The notes: generated by a model from the sequence alone, not told the origin. A stretch of DNA of 16,834 nt from an uncultured Ruminococcus sp. (GCA_946629405.1 CAMOXW010000201.1:1-16834), one strand, 5' to 3'. Counted from the stretch's first letter, positions 1 to 7,687 are shown. Numbers and translations: made by a program.

Positions 1-174
1 CGCGACGGTATCATCATCGCTGATGAGAAGATCGCAGGTCTCAAGCGCTTCAAGGACGACGCAAAAGAGGTCGCAGAGGGTTACGAGTGCGGTATCAGCC
101 TTGAGAAGTTCAGCGACGTCAAGGAAGGCGATATCTTCGAGATATACGTTGTCGAGGAATATCGCGAGGACTAA
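1..174 (+). CDS. infB: Translation initiation factor IF-2, C-terminal end (partial)
   Basis: The window opens inside this gene; only the last 57 residues and the TAA stop are present. IF-2 is the GTPase that places initiator fMet-tRNA on the 30S subunit and promotes subunit joining. The visible part matches the end of the last beta-barrel (domain IV, the fMet-tRNA binding domain): it runs through [14 protein letters not shown], then [18 protein letters not shown], and ends in [13 protein letters not shown]. The Y-E-C-G-I core and the closing E-x-Y-V-V-E-E stretch are typical of IF-2 C-termini. The G domain lies outside the window and cannot be checked. The rbfA-nrnA-truB-ribF genes downstream are the usual infB neighbours in Firmicutes, which supports the call. 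What is unusual is the hairpin-rich spacer and the extra gene that separate it from rbfA. Confidence 0.93.
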   Translation, partial: RDGIIIADEKIAGLKRFKDDAKEVAEGYECGISLEKFSDVKEGDIFEIYVVEEYRED

Positions 175-184
175 TGATATACCC

Positions 185-265
185 GCCTCTGCTGCAAAAT
201 GAACAAGGTTCATTTTGCACGGCTGCGAAGCAGCCGAAAAAACCGCTTCGCGGTTTTGCAGAGGC
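185..265. repeat. Cloverleaf-like cluster of nested inverted repeats
   Basis: Four perfect inverted repeats fit together as a closed four-way junction. An 8-bp outer stem pairs 185-192 (GCCTCTGC) with 258-265 (GCAGAGGC). Inside it are a 12-bp hairpin (193-204 with 208-219, loop AAG), a 7-bp hairpin (220-226 with 230-236, loop GAA) and an 8-bp hairpin (239-246 with 250-257, loop TTC). Only two bases (237-238) inside the outer stem are left outside the four stems. An alternative fold exists, because 193-199 can also pair with 254-260. No strong U-tract follows, so a simple intrinsic terminator is not a good explanation. It could be a small palindromic mobile repeat, an mRNA processing or stability element between infB and the next gene, or a DNA cruciform. 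The pairing is seen directly; the role is unknown. Confidence 0.75.
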
Positions 266-301
266 AGAATAAACGGAGCGCTTTGCGGCGCACAGCACCG
301 C

Positions 302-321
302 CCGCCGTCAAAAGACGGCGG
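302..321. repeat. 8-bp perfect hairpin, AAAA loop
   Basis: CCGCCGTC at 302-309 pairs perfectly with GACGGCGG at 314-321 across an AAAA loop. It is GC-rich and stable in RNA. No T-run follows; the next bases open another hairpin at 323. It belongs to the same palindrome-rich spacer between infB and the 392 gene. Confidence 0.7.
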
Positions 322-322
322 C

Positions 323-351
323 TCCCGGGATATCCGTCGGATATCCCGGGA
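323..351. repeat. 13-bp perfect hairpin upstream of the 392 gene
   Basis: Positions 323-335 pair perfectly with 339-351 around a GTC loop, starting TCCCGGGATATCC. It is the longest perfect stem in the spacer. It follows the 302-321 hairpin after a single base and ends about 25 bases before the ribosome binding site at 377-384. The lack of a following T-run argues against an intrinsic terminator. A protein-binding palindrome, a translation-control structure or part of a dispersed repeat are all possible. Confidence 0.7.
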
Positions 352-376
352 CAGCGCGCAGTAATCAATAATGAAT

Positions 377-384
377 AGGGAGGT
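377..384 (+). promoter_or_regulatory. Ribosome binding site that selects a TTG start
   Basis: AGGGAGGT lies 7-8 bases upstream of an in-frame TTG at 392-394. The longer reading from ATG at 371 has no Shine-Dalgarno sequence in front of it, and the AGGGAGGT would lie inside its coding part. This favours TTG 392 as the start. Confidence 0.65.
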
Positions 385-391
385 CAGAAAA

Positions 392-1003
392 TTGGATAAC
401 AGCAGAATGAGCACAGCAGATATGCTCCAGTACTGCGAGGAAGCACTCGCATGGGAGGACTTTGGTCCTATAGATATATTCTTCTTTGAATCTGTCAAGA
501 AGATACTTCTTGGACAGTGCAGCGCACTCGAGGAGCCGGAGGATGTCATCGACGATCTTATGGGGATAGAGCGCCCTGTGCGAGATGTAGAGCTTGAACC
601 TGAATACGGAAAATACGCAGATATCTACTACGGCGAGGAGGGCGACGATGATATCCCCGACTACAGCCGCAGCAAGGAGGACGAGGCGTTCGACTCGGTG
701 CTCTCCGGAGAGGGCTTCTTTGACGAGGATGCTTCCCGGGCTGACGAAAGTGCTGAGCCGGCTGCTGAGAGTGCATCAGCTCCCGCGCCGACAGGCGGAT
801 ATACCGAAAAAAGCGAGGGTGCGTATACATTGAATGAGAACGCTTACTCACTGAACGAAAGCACCGGAACGGTAAGTCCCAAAAGCGTGAATATCACGGT
901 AGGCGCTGAAAATTCCGATCTCGGTGAGTCAGAATTCAACGGTCTTAAAGAGAGCCTTGCCGCAGCTGCAGCCGCAGCAGAGCAGGCTATAAACAACAAG
1001 TAA
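392..1003 (+). CDS. Hypothetical acidic protein between infB and rbfA
   Basis: I do not recognise this 203-residue protein. The start is set at TTG 392 because of the AGGGAGGT site just upstream; ATG 371 would add seven residues and ATG 407 would remove five. Residues 1-55 or so look folded: an aromatic-rich helical stretch (MLQYCEEALAWEDFGPIDIF, then FFESVKKILLGQC). The middle is strongly acidic (GEEGDDDIPDY, DESAEPAAESA) and probably disordered, with a short internal repeat (AYTLNE then AYSLNE near residues 145-157). The C-terminus has a run of seven alanines ending in EQAINNK. There is no signal peptide or membrane helix, so it is probably cytoplasmic. Its position directly before rbfA suggests co-transcription with the ribosome-maturation genes, but that is inference. 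Low-complexity composition makes homology hard to judge by eye. Confidence 0.75.
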   Translation: MDNSRMSTADMLQYCEEALAWEDFGPIDIFFFESVKKILLGQCSALEEPEDVIDDLMGIERPVRDVELEPEYGKYADIYYGEEGDDDIPDYSRSKEDEAFDSVLSGEGFFDEDASRADESAEPAAESASAPAPTGGYTEKSEGAYTLNENAYSLNESTGTVSPKSVNITVGAENSDLGESEFNGLKESLAAAAAAAEQAINNK

Positions 1004-1038
1004 AAGGCAAGCCTCTGAGCGTATACGAAAGGAGTATA

Positions 1039-1392
1039 ATGCCAAATTTCAAGAACAGCCGTATGGCTGAGGATATAAAAAGAGAAATGACTGCTATCCT
1101 CCGTGAACTGAAGGATCCGAGGATAGATAAGATGCTTACGATAGTGCGGACGGATCTGTCCGGGGATATGTCCTCGTGCAAGATCTATGTTTCGAGCTTT
1201 TCAGGAATAGAAAGGGCGAAGGAGTCCGTCAAGGGGCTTAAAAGCGCCGAGGGCTTCATCCGCCGCGAGCTCTTTCACAGGCTCAAGATGCGGAAGTCAC
1301 CTGAGCTCACCTTCATTGCAGACAGCTCTATCGAGCGAAGCGCCGAGATAAGCCGCAAGCTCAGCGAGCTCGGCACAGGGGAGGATGAGTGA
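1039..1392 (+). CDS. rbfA: Ribosome-binding factor A
   Basis: This 117-residue protein has the family's usual length. RbfA binds the 30S subunit near the 5' end of 16S rRNA and supports late 30S maturation and cold adaptation. The single KH-like domain is recognisable: N-terminal RMAEDIKREMTAILRELKDPRI, the central strand TIVRTDLSGDMSSCKIYVSS, then IRRELFHRLKMRKSPELTFIAD followed by a helix starting SSIERSAEI. These match the conserved RbfA pattern (LRD/ELKDPR, V-x-x-S-x-D, R-x-x-P-E-L-x-F). The start at ATG 1039 follows AAAGGAG with a 4-5 base gap. The stop lies two bases before the chosen nrnA start. Its place after infB and before the DHH phosphoesterase and truB is the standard Firmicutes order. 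Confidence 0.96.
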   Translation: MPNFKNSRMAEDIKREMTAILRELKDPRIDKMLTIVRTDLSGDMSSCKIYVSSFSGIERAKESVKGLKSAEGFIRRELFHRLKMRKSPELTFIADSSIERSAEISRKLSELGTGEDE

Positions 1393-1393
1393 T

Positions 1394-2347
1394 ATGCTTA
1401 TAGGTTTTGAAGAAGCGGCGGAATTCCTCCGCGGATGCAGGGACGCTGTCATAATCACTCACCAGAATCCCGACGGAGACTGTATAGGCTCCGGCTTCGG
1501 ACTGAAGGATATACTTGCTGAGCTCGGCATAAGGAGCAGGGTCATCTGCCACGATGAGTTTCCCTCGCCGCGCTATGACTTCATAACATCGGCAGGTGCG
1601 GGCGAGGACTTCGAGCCGCAGACCGTGATCGCTGTCGATATCGCGGACCCGAAGCTCATGGGTAAATACTGTGATGTCTACGGCGGAAGGGTACAGCTCT
1701 GCATAGACCACCATGTCTCAAACATGGACTATGCGGAGAGGACTTTGCTGAACGCAAAGGCAACTGCCGCCTGTGAGGTCATCTACGACCTTGCGAAGTT
1801 CATGGGAGTGAATATCTCCAAGCACTGTGCGACCTGTCTTTATACCGGTATCTCGACCGATTCAGGCTGCTTCAAGTATGAATGCACCACTCCCCGCGCA
1901 CATGAGATAGCTGCGGAGATGATGCGGAGCTACGATATAAATTTCGCACGCATAAACCGCTATATGTTCGATGTCAAATCAGCCGGAAGGATGCGCCTTG
2001 AAAGCAAGGTCACGGATCTCATGGAGAGCTATCTCGGCGGTAAGCTCAATATCATAGCAGTGACTAAGGACATTGCCCGTGATATGGGAGTTTCTATGGA
2101 TGAACTGGAGGGCTTTGCCCCCATTACGATACAGCTTGAGCAGTCTGAGGTGGGCATCTTCATCCGCGAGCGCGAGAATGATTTCAAGTGTTCGTTCCGT
2201 TCAGCTAACGATGTGAACGTTTCGGATATATGCAAAACTCTCGGCGGCGGCGGTCACGCGAAGGCTGCGGGCTGCTCGCTCACAGGCGATATGGAGAGCG
2301 TGAAGAAAATGCTCATAGAAGCTGTTGAAAGGGCACTCGGAAAATGA
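1394..2347 (+). CDS. nrnA: DHH/DHHA1 phosphoesterase, NrnA-type oligoribonuclease / pAp phosphatase
   Basis: This 317-residue protein belongs to the DHH-DHHA1 family. NrnA degrades very short oligoribonucleotides and dephosphorylates 3'-phosphoadenosine 5'-phosphate, using Mn ions. The DHH domain shows the metal-binding motifs in order: HQNPDGDCIGS (about residues 23-33), VDIAD (about 79-83), the name motif IDHHVSN and GISTDSGCFKY. The C-terminal DHHA1 domain ends with GGGGHAKAAGC, its substrate-binding glycine-rich loop. The start is placed at ATG 1394 because AGGGGAGG at 1377-1384 sits nine bases before it. The alternative ATG at 1385 directly abuts that site with no spacing and would add three residues. 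It lies between rbfA and truB and overlaps truB by four bases (ATGA), so the two are probably translationally coupled. Activity on pAp versus nanoRNA cannot be told apart from sequence alone. Confidence 0.94.
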   Translation: MLIGFEEAAEFLRGCRDAVIITHQNPDGDCIGSGFGLKDILAELGIRSRVICHDEFPSPRYDFITSAGAGEDFEPQTVIAVDIADPKLMGKYCDVYGGRVQLCIDHHVSNMDYAERTLLNAKATAACEVIYDLAKFMGVNISKHCATCLYTGISTDSGCFKYECTTPRAHEIAAEMMRSYDINFARINRYMFDVKSAGRMRLESKVTDLMESYLGGKLNIIAVTKDIARDMGVSMDELEGFAPITIQLEQSEVGIFIRERENDFKCSFRSANDVNVSDICKTLGGGGHAKAAGCSLTGDMESVKKMLIEAVERALGK

Positions 2348-3237
2348 ACGGCATACTCTGCGTGAACAAGCCTCAGGACTTCACCTCATTCGACGTTGTG
2401 GCGAAGCTGCGGGGCATACTGCAAATGAAAAGACTCGGCCACGGAGGTACTCTCGACCCAATGGCGACCGGCGTGCTGCCGGTATTTGTCGGGAACGCCA
2501 CCAAAGCCTGCGATATAATGCCGGACAATACCAAGAGCTACCGTGCCGGATTCAGGTTCGGCTGCACCTCTGACACTCAGGACGTCTGGGGAGAGGTGAT
2601 CAGGACCTCGAACAGACCGGTCGGCGAAGGAGATATACTTGCCGTACTTCCGGAGTTTACCGGAAGGATAATGCAGCTCCCGCCAATGTACTCAGCCGTT
2701 CAGGTGAACGGAAAGCGTCTGTATGACCTTGCGCGTCAGGGCATCGAGGTAGAGCGTGAACCGCGTGAAGCAGAGGTCAGTGAGCTTGTGCTGGAGAGCT
2801 ACGACAGTTCTTCCCGTGAGGGAATACTGACCATAAGCTGCGGCAAGGGGACCTATATCCGCACTATCATAAACGATATCGGCGAAAGGCTCGGCTGCGG
2901 AGGGATAATGACCTCGCTGGTGAGGACATCGTCCTGCGGCTTTGTCCTTGACGAGTGCCATACCATTGAGGAGATACAGCTTGCCCGCGATGAGGGCAGG
3001 CTGGAGGAGCTTATAGTTCCGGCTGACAGGGTGTTCACAGCATTCCCGGCGCTGAGGCTCGGCGAGGCTCAGACAAGGATGTACCGCAGCGGCGTGAAGC
3101 TTGACCTTGCAAGGGTCAGGGGAGTTCGTCCGGAGGCTGATAATTACCGTATCTACGCCTCGGACGGAGCGTTCATCGGTACTGCCGTGACTGACCGCGC
3201 GGACGGTGTTCTGCGTGTCGGAAAGAATATAGGGTGA
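2344..3237 (+). CDS. truB: tRNA pseudouridine(55) synthase TruB
   Basis: TruB converts U55 in the T-loop of nearly all tRNAs to pseudouridine. The 297-residue length is normal. The N-terminus begins with GILCVNKPQDFTSFDVV, and the signature LGHGGTLDPMATGVLPV contains the catalytic aspartate at residue 38. Further family motifs are KSYRAGFRFGCTSDTQD, QLPPMYSAVQVNGKRLYDLAR and the active-site strand CGKGTYIRTIINDIGERLG. A C-terminal region from about residue 230 resembles the variable C-terminal domain of bacterial TruB. The ATG overlaps the nrnA stop (ATGA), with an AAAGGG-like site inside nrnA. The stop lies four bases before ribF. All motifs and the key aspartate are intact. Confidence 0.97.
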   Translation: MNGILCVNKPQDFTSFDVVAKLRGILQMKRLGHGGTLDPMATGVLPVFVGNATKACDIMPDNTKSYRAGFRFGCTSDTQDVWGEVIRTSNRPVGEGDILAVLPEFTGRIMQLPPMYSAVQVNGKRLYDLARQGIEVEREPREAEVSELVLESYDSSSREGILTISCGKGTYIRTIINDIGERLGCGGIMTSLVRTSSCGFVLDECHTIEEIQLARDEGRLEELIVPADRVFTAFPALRLGEAQTRMYRSGVKLDLARVRGVRPEADNYRIYASDGAFIGTAVTDRADGVLRVGKNIG

Positions 3238-3241
3238 CTGC

Positions 3242-4123
3242 ATGGAAAACAAAAGAACAGCAGTTGCTTTAGGGCTTTTTGACGGCGTTCATCTCGGGCA
3301 CAGGGCTGTGATAGATGCGGCACTTGCCCAGCGTGAAAACGGACTTTCGGCTTCGGTATTCACCTTCGAGCCTGAGTGCGTCCTGAGGAAAGCGGGCGGC
3401 GCTTCGGGCTATATCTACACAAGGACCGAAAAGGAGATACTTCTCTGGGAGCTGTTAGGCGTGGACGATGTAGTGAGCCCGCCGTTTGAAAGCTTCTGCA
3501 GCCTTTCGGGAGAGGAATTTGCCGAGGAGATACTGTGCCGTCAGATGAGAGCTGCTCATGTGTGCTGCGGAAATGATTTCAGGTTTGGGAAAAATGCTTC
3601 CTGCGGAGCAAAGGAGCTCATTGACCTCGGGAAACGCTGTGGGTTTGAGGTAGAGGTGGTAAGTCCTGTTGAATACGGCGGGAGCATCGTTTCTTCAAGC
3701 CGTATAAGGGAGGTCCTGATGAGTGGAGATATCGCTTCTGCGAACGCTCTGCTCGGGTTTAACTACTTCATAAATGCGGAAGTCAGGGACGGCAATCATA
3801 TCGGACGTACTATCGACTTTCCCACGATAAATCAGGACTTTTCCGTGGGACAGCTCGTGCCGCGCTACGGTGTTTACAGCACTGTCACAAATATCGGCGG
3901 GAGGACGCTGCCGTCGGTCACAAATGTGGGAGTAAAGCCAACGATAGCGGGGGTACGCAGACCTCTTGCGGAAACTCACATCATCGGCTACAGCGGCGAC
4001 CTTTACGGCAAAAACGTCGATGTATGCTTCAGAAGCTTCATCCGTCCGGAGAAAAGATTCGGCTCCCTTGATGAGCTCAGGGCTCAGATAGCGCAGGACA
4101 TTTCTCTCGCGGCTGACATATAA
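3242..4123 (+). CDS. ribF: Bifunctional riboflavin kinase / FAD synthetase
   Basis: RibF phosphorylates riboflavin to FMN and adenylylates FMN to FAD. This 293-residue protein has both domains. The N-terminal nucleotidyltransferase half carries GLFDGVHLGH (residues 11-20) and the later SSSRIREVL, equivalent to the ISSTxIR motif. The C-terminal kinase half starts near residue 180 with GNHIGRTIDFPTIN and continues through YGVYST, NVGVKPTI and ETHIIGYSGDLYGK, ending FRSFIRPEKRFGSLDELRAQI. The usual GRTIGFPT is GRTIDFPT here, a small variation. The gene starts four bases after truB with a weak GGGTGA site, so it probably depends on coupling. The gap is far too short for an FMN riboswitch. It looks like the last gene of the infB-side operon. 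Confidence 0.96.
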   Translation: MENKRTAVALGLFDGVHLGHRAVIDAALAQRENGLSASVFTFEPECVLRKAGGASGYIYTRTEKEILLWELLGVDDVVSPPFESFCSLSGEEFAEEILCRQMRAAHVCCGNDFRFGKNASCGAKELIDLGKRCGFEVEVVSPVEYGGSIVSSSRIREVLMSGDIASANALLGFNYFINAEVRDGNHIGRTIDFPTINQDFSVGQLVPRYGVYSTVTNIGGRTLPSVTNVGVKPTIAGVRRPLAETHIIGYSGDLYGKNVDVCFRSFIRPEKRFGSLDELRAQIAQDISLAADI

Positions 4124-4222
4124 AATTCAGATTCTTTTCACTGTGCTTTCACAATAAAGCATTAATATAGTACATGGCTATGTAAAAATTAAGTTCTAAC
4201 TTCTAAACAAGGAGGCTGTCTG
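4124..4222 (+). other. Intergenic gap between ribF and the ABC operon
   Basis: This 99-bp AT-rich spacer must separate two operons or link them. A small inverted repeat, TGCTTT (4144-4149) with AAAGCA (4156-4161), is too weak and lacks a T-run, so it is not a convincing terminator. TTCACA at 4148-4153 with TACATG at 4171-4176 has 17-bp spacing but poor -10 agreement; I see no clear promoter. A strong AAGGAGG at 4209-4215 serves the next gene. Confidence 0.4.
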
Positions 4223-5305
4223 ATGATAGAAGTTAAAAACCTGACCAAAAGATACGGTGACAAGCGCGCCGTGAATGATATAAGCTTCAAGGTCGAAAAA
4301 GGCGAGATACTCGGTTTCCTCGGACCTAACGGCGCAGGTAAGTCCACCACGATGAATATGCTCACAGGCTATATCTCATCCACCTCGGGACAGATACTAA
4401 TAAACGGCGTCGATATCCTTGAGGAGCCCAAGAAGGCTAAGGCAAACATCGGCTATCTGCCCGAAATACCGCCGCTTTACGTTGATATGACCGTTGACGG
4501 CTACCTCAACTTTGTCTTCGACCTCAAAAGATGCAAGCTCCCGCGCAAGGCTCACCTGAAGGATGTCTGCGATCTTTGCAAGATCAGCCACGTCCGCACA
4601 AGGCTCATCAAGAACCTCTCCAAGGGCTACCGCCAGAGAGTAGGCCTTGCACAGGCGCTTATCAATAACCCGCCCGTGCTCATACTCGACGAGCCGACCG
4701 TAGGCCTTGACCCTAACCAGATAATCGAGATAAGAACGCTGATAAAGAAGCTCGGCAAGCGCCACACGGTAATACTTTCCTCGCACATCCTTCCTGAGAT
4801 ACAGGCTGTATGCGACAGGATAATCATTATCAACAAGGGCGTTGTTGCAGCTGACGGTACTGCCGACCAGATCGCAAGGAGCATCACCAACGAGCACAAG
4901 ATGACCCTTCGCATTGAGGGACCGACACATACTGTCTCGGACAAGAATCTCATTGCCGATGCTGTCCGTGCGATACCCGGAATAAAGTACGTCCGCGCTG
5001 ATATGGAGCGGGAAAATGGCATTTACGACTTCGACGTCGAGACTGACGGCAAGACAGACGTCCGCCGTGCTATCAATGAACTGTGCCGGGACAAGGGCTG
5101 GAATATACTCATGCTTCAGCTTTCAGATCTTACGCTCGAGGACATCTTCCTCAAGATCACAATGGGCGAACAGCCCTCTGCTGAGGAGAATAAGAAGGAT
5201 GAGAGCAAGCGCCCCAGAATAGACATTGTTATCAATGACGAAGGATCTGACGGTGCTGAGGAAGCTGAGGATACCGGCAGTGATGAGAAAGGAGGAGATC
5301 AGTAA
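4223..5305 (+). CDS. ABC transporter ATP-binding protein (GldA/ABC-2 type)
   Basis: This is the cytoplasmic ATPase of an ABC-2 type exporter, 360 residues. Walker A is GPNGAGKST (34-42), the ABC signature is LSKGYRQR (132-139), Walker B is LILDEP with D156 and E157, followed by the D-loop GLDP, and the switch histidine is H188 in SSHILPE. All catalytic positions are intact. After the nucleotide-binding domain, residues from about 230 form a C-terminal domain common in ABC-2 ATPases. This is followed by a charged tail from about 320 (KKDESKRPRID, then acidic EEAEDTGSDEKGGDQ) that is probably disordered. The start follows AAGGAGG. The stop overlaps the permease start by one base. The order ATPase, permease, GldG-like, DUF4340 resembles the Gld (gliding-motility type) ABC system. 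The transported substrate is unknown. Confidence 0.92.
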   Translation: MIEVKNLTKRYGDKRAVNDISFKVEKGEILGFLGPNGAGKSTTMNMLTGYISSTSGQILINGVDILEEPKKAKANIGYLPEIPPLYVDMTVDGYLNFVFDLKRCKLPRKAHLKDVCDLCKISHVRTRLIKNLSKGYRQRVGLAQALINNPPVLILDEPTVGLDPNQIIEIRTLIKKLGKRHTVILSSHILPEIQAVCDRIIIINKGVVAADGTADQIARSITNEHKMTLRIEGPTHTVSDKNLIADAVRAIPGIKYVRADMERENGIYDFDVETDGKTDVRRAINELCRDKGWNILMLQLSDLTLEDIFLKITMGEQPSAEENKKDESKRPRIDIVINDEGSDGAEEAEDTGSDEKGGDQ

Positions 5306-6009
5306 TGGGCGCGATATACAGGCGTGAAATGGGCGCATTCTTTACGTCCGGACTGGCTTATGTATTTCTTGCAGTATTCTATATCTTTTCCGGATACTAC
5401 TTCTACAATGAGGTGATACAGTCAGGGTACTCTGATATTTCACCGCTTTTCAGGGATATGTTCAGGATAGTCCTGTTCCTGATCCCGATACTCACCATGA
5501 GACTGCTCAGCGAAGAAAAGAAGAACCGCACCGATCAGGGACTCCTTACAGCACCGGTCGGCCTCTGGGAGATAGTTCTCGGCAAGTACTTCGCAGCCTT
5601 TACCATATATATCATCGCGGAGAGCATAACCTTTGTATACGCAGTTATACTCGGCTATCTCGGAGATATAGTATGGGCGACACTGCTCGGCAACTACTTT
5701 GCGATGCTTCTTCTCGGAGCGGCTTTCATCGCGGTAGGCGTGTTCATTTCCTCGCTTACAGAGAACCAGATGACCGCAGCGGTATTTTCAATGGCTGTAC
5801 TGTTTTTCCTGTATCTCTTTGATTCGTTTGCGGACAGGATAAGCTGGCAGTGGCTCTACAACATGGTGACAGAGCTTTCGTTCTACACAAGATATATCGA
5901 ATTCACACGAGGCGTTTTCAATCTGACAAGCGTGCTCTTCTACCTCAGCACAGCATTTCTCTTCAACTTTTTCACTGTAAGAGTTCTTGAGAAGCGCCGC
6001 TGGAGCTGA
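5305..6009 (+). CDS. ABC-2 type permease (GldF-like)
   Basis: A 234-residue integral membrane protein, the channel partner of the ATPase encoded just upstream. About six hydrophobic segments can be seen, near residues 15-34, 50-66, 95-117, 128-150, 155-173 and 205-225. The cytoplasmic loop between helices 2 and 3 has the ABC-2 pattern LLSEEKKNRTDQGLLTAPVGLWEIVLGKYF, where family members typically have E-E-x-x-x-x-T-x-E/Q-x-L-L-T-x-P-V and a conserved LGK. It resembles GldF in size and layout. The start codon overlaps the ATPase stop (TAATG), and GGAGGAG at 5291-5297 supplies the ribosome binding site. A homodimer with two ATPase copies is the expected assembly. No substrate-specific feature is visible. 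Confidence 0.9.
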   Translation: MGAIYRREMGAFFTSGLAYVFLAVFYIFSGYYFYNEVIQSGYSDISPLFRDMFRIVLFLIPILTMRLLSEEKKNRTDQGLLTAPVGLWEIVLGKYFAAFTIYIIAESITFVYAVILGYLGDIVWATLLGNYFAMLLLGAAFIAVGVFISSLTENQMTAAVFSMAVLFFLYLFDSFADRISWQWLYNMVTELSFYTRYIEFTRGVFNLTSVLFYLSTAFLFNFFTVRVLEKRRWS

Positions 6010-6037
6010 TTCTTGCAGAAAGGAAGGTACCTAACAG

Positions 6038-7687
6038 ATGAAGAAAAACGAAATAGAAGAAGCTTCAAAGGAGCAGGTGAGCGCTGAGAAGGCATCACCG
6101 TCCGGCGGGCTCAAAAAGGTAAAGTACGGCTCAATGTCGCTCATTACTATCGCGCTTGTTGTGGCGATAGTTGTTATCATAAACATCATGGCATCATATA
6201 TGGTAAAGAGGATGCCGCTCAAGCTTGATCTCACGGCTGACAAGAGATATGAGCTCAGTGATGAGACTGTCGATTATCTCAAGGATAAGCTCGACAAGGA
6301 TGTTGATATCGTTGTCACCTGCCCTAAGGCAGACTTCGAGAACATTGCAAAGAACGTTGAATACGCCATGAGGTACTATTACCAGATGTACTACGGCACT
6401 GATACTGAGGTAGACTGTCCCTTCGACATGATACCGATACTCCTTGAAAAGTACGAGATGTATGCAAATCAGGGCAGCGGCAGCATCAGCGTGAAGTACG
6501 TTGACCTCGACAAGGACCCGACCGCTGTTAAGAAGTACAGCGATTCCTACGGTTCGGAAATAACCAATCAGAGCATAGTCATTGCCTGCGGAGACAGGGT
6601 AAGAGTCATCGACAGCAACAGTGTAAGCGGCATGATAGTCCCCGACTTCACAGACCCCACCGGCATAAGCCTTTCATTTGCCGGCGAGAGCAGGATAACC
6701 TCTGAGATCATGAACGTCACCGATGCTCACCCGATCAATGTTGCATTTGCTTCAACCGCAAACGGTGTCCCGATCTACAATTCCTACTCCGGCACCTATG
6801 ACGAATCAGTGGCAGCGCTGCGTGATGAGCTGCTCTCCAAGAACGGCTATTTCTGTACAGATGTTGACCTTGTCAATGATGAGCTTGACACTGAGAAATA
6901 TGATATGGTAGTTATCCCGATGCCCGCAGTTGATTTTGACGAGGCGGTCATCAAAAAGCTGAACGACTTCCTGTACAACGACGGTGAGTACAGCAGGGAC
7001 CTGCTCTTTTTCGCAGACCCCCAGACCTCGAATACCCCCAATATCACGGACTTCCTTGCTGACTGGAGCATTGGTCTCAATGACGGAAAGGTGCTCGTCG
7101 ATCAGCAGAAGTCAATGAGCAACAACCCCTATATAATCCAGGCTCAGCAGGCTGACACAGACGAAGCCGGCGAGAAGGTATCGGGCGGTTCGCTCGTATT
7201 CGCGGTATATGCCGCTCAGGAAGTAATTGACCTCAACAAGAACAGCGAGGCGCAGGTCAGTGAGGTGTTCCAGACCTACAACTCCGCATTCAACGTTGAT
7301 ATAATCACCAACGAACAGGACGATGACCCGAGTGTCAAGAGCATAGGCCTTGTTTCCAGAAAGAGCAAGCAGATAGGCACAAAGCTCGATGACTTCCGCA
7401 TGGTAGAAAGCCGCGTGATGGTCCTCGGAAGCGGTGGATTCACCTTCAAGAGCTTCCTCACCCAGACTAACCTTTACAACAACGCAACAATTCTGCTCAA
7501 CGCGATAAACACAATGACCGGCAAGGAGACAGATACAGTCGTTATTCCCGACAAGGCGCTCCAGCAGGCAGTCATCGCCCCCACATCCGAGCAGGACAAG
7601 ACGATCAAGATAGCAGTAATATTTGTGATACCTGCAATTGTTGCAGTTATAGGTCTTGTGATACTGTTAAGGAGAAAGAACCGATGA
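6038..7687 (+). CDS. GldG-like ABC transporter auxiliary protein
   Basis: A 549-residue membrane-anchored protein. A short charged cytoplasmic N-terminus precedes a transmembrane helix at about 34-55. Next comes KLDLTADKRYELSDETVDYLKDKLDKDVDI, the typical opening of GldG / ABC-type uncharacterised transport auxiliary proteins (compare D-L-T-x-x-K-x-Y-S-L-S). The large middle part would be extracytoplasmic. It includes the strand pattern YDMVVIPMPAVDFDEAVIKKLNDFL, resembling the family's GATase-like fold. A second helix at about 521-545 and the basic end RRKNR close the protein, so both ends would be cytoplasmic. The ribosome binding site is AAGGAAGG. It overlaps the next gene by four bases (ATGA), which argues for one complex. 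In Bacteroidetes GldG supports gliding; in a Gram-positive anaerobe the role is unknown. Confidence 0.87.
   Translation: MKKNEIEEASKEQVSAEKASPSGGLKKVKYGSMSLITIALVVAIVVIINIMASYMVKRMPLKLDLTADKRYELSDETVDYLKDKLDKDVDIVVTCPKADFENIAKNVEYAMRYYYQMYYGTDTEVDCPFDMIPILLEKYEMYANQGSGSISVKYVDLDKDPTAVKKYSDSYGSEITNQSIVIACGDRVRVIDSNSVSGMIVPDFTDPTGISLSFAGESRITSEIMNVTDAHPINVAFASTANGVPIYNSYSGTYDESVAALRDELLSKNGYFCTDVDLVNDELDTEKYDMVVIPMPAVDFDEAVIKKLNDFLYNDGEYSRDLLFFADPQTSNTPNITDFLADWSIGLNDGKVLVDQQKSMSNNPYIIQAQQADTDEAGEKVSGGSLVFAVYAAQEVIDLNKNSEAQVSEVFQTYNSAFNVDIITNEQDDDPSVKSIGLVSRKSKQIGTKLDDFRMVESRVMVLGSGGFTFKSFLTQTNLYNNATILLNAINTMTGKETDTVVIPDKALQQAVIAPTSEQDKTIKIAVIFVIPAIVAVIGLVILLRRKNR

Noticed and set aside
185..351. 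CRISPR array, tRNA gene or intrinsic terminator in the hairpin cluster
   Set aside because: Repeats are inverted, not regularly spaced direct repeats; the cloverleaf lacks tRNA-conserved T-loop and anticodon features; no T-run follows the stems.
3238..3241. FMN riboswitch expected before a riboflavin gene
   Set aside because: ribF starts four bases after truB; there is no room for a riboswitch.
4124..4222. Promoter TTCACA / TACATG before the ABC operon
   Set aside because: Spacing is right, but the -10 matches consensus at only about half its positions; kept only as a weak possibility in the intergenic entry.
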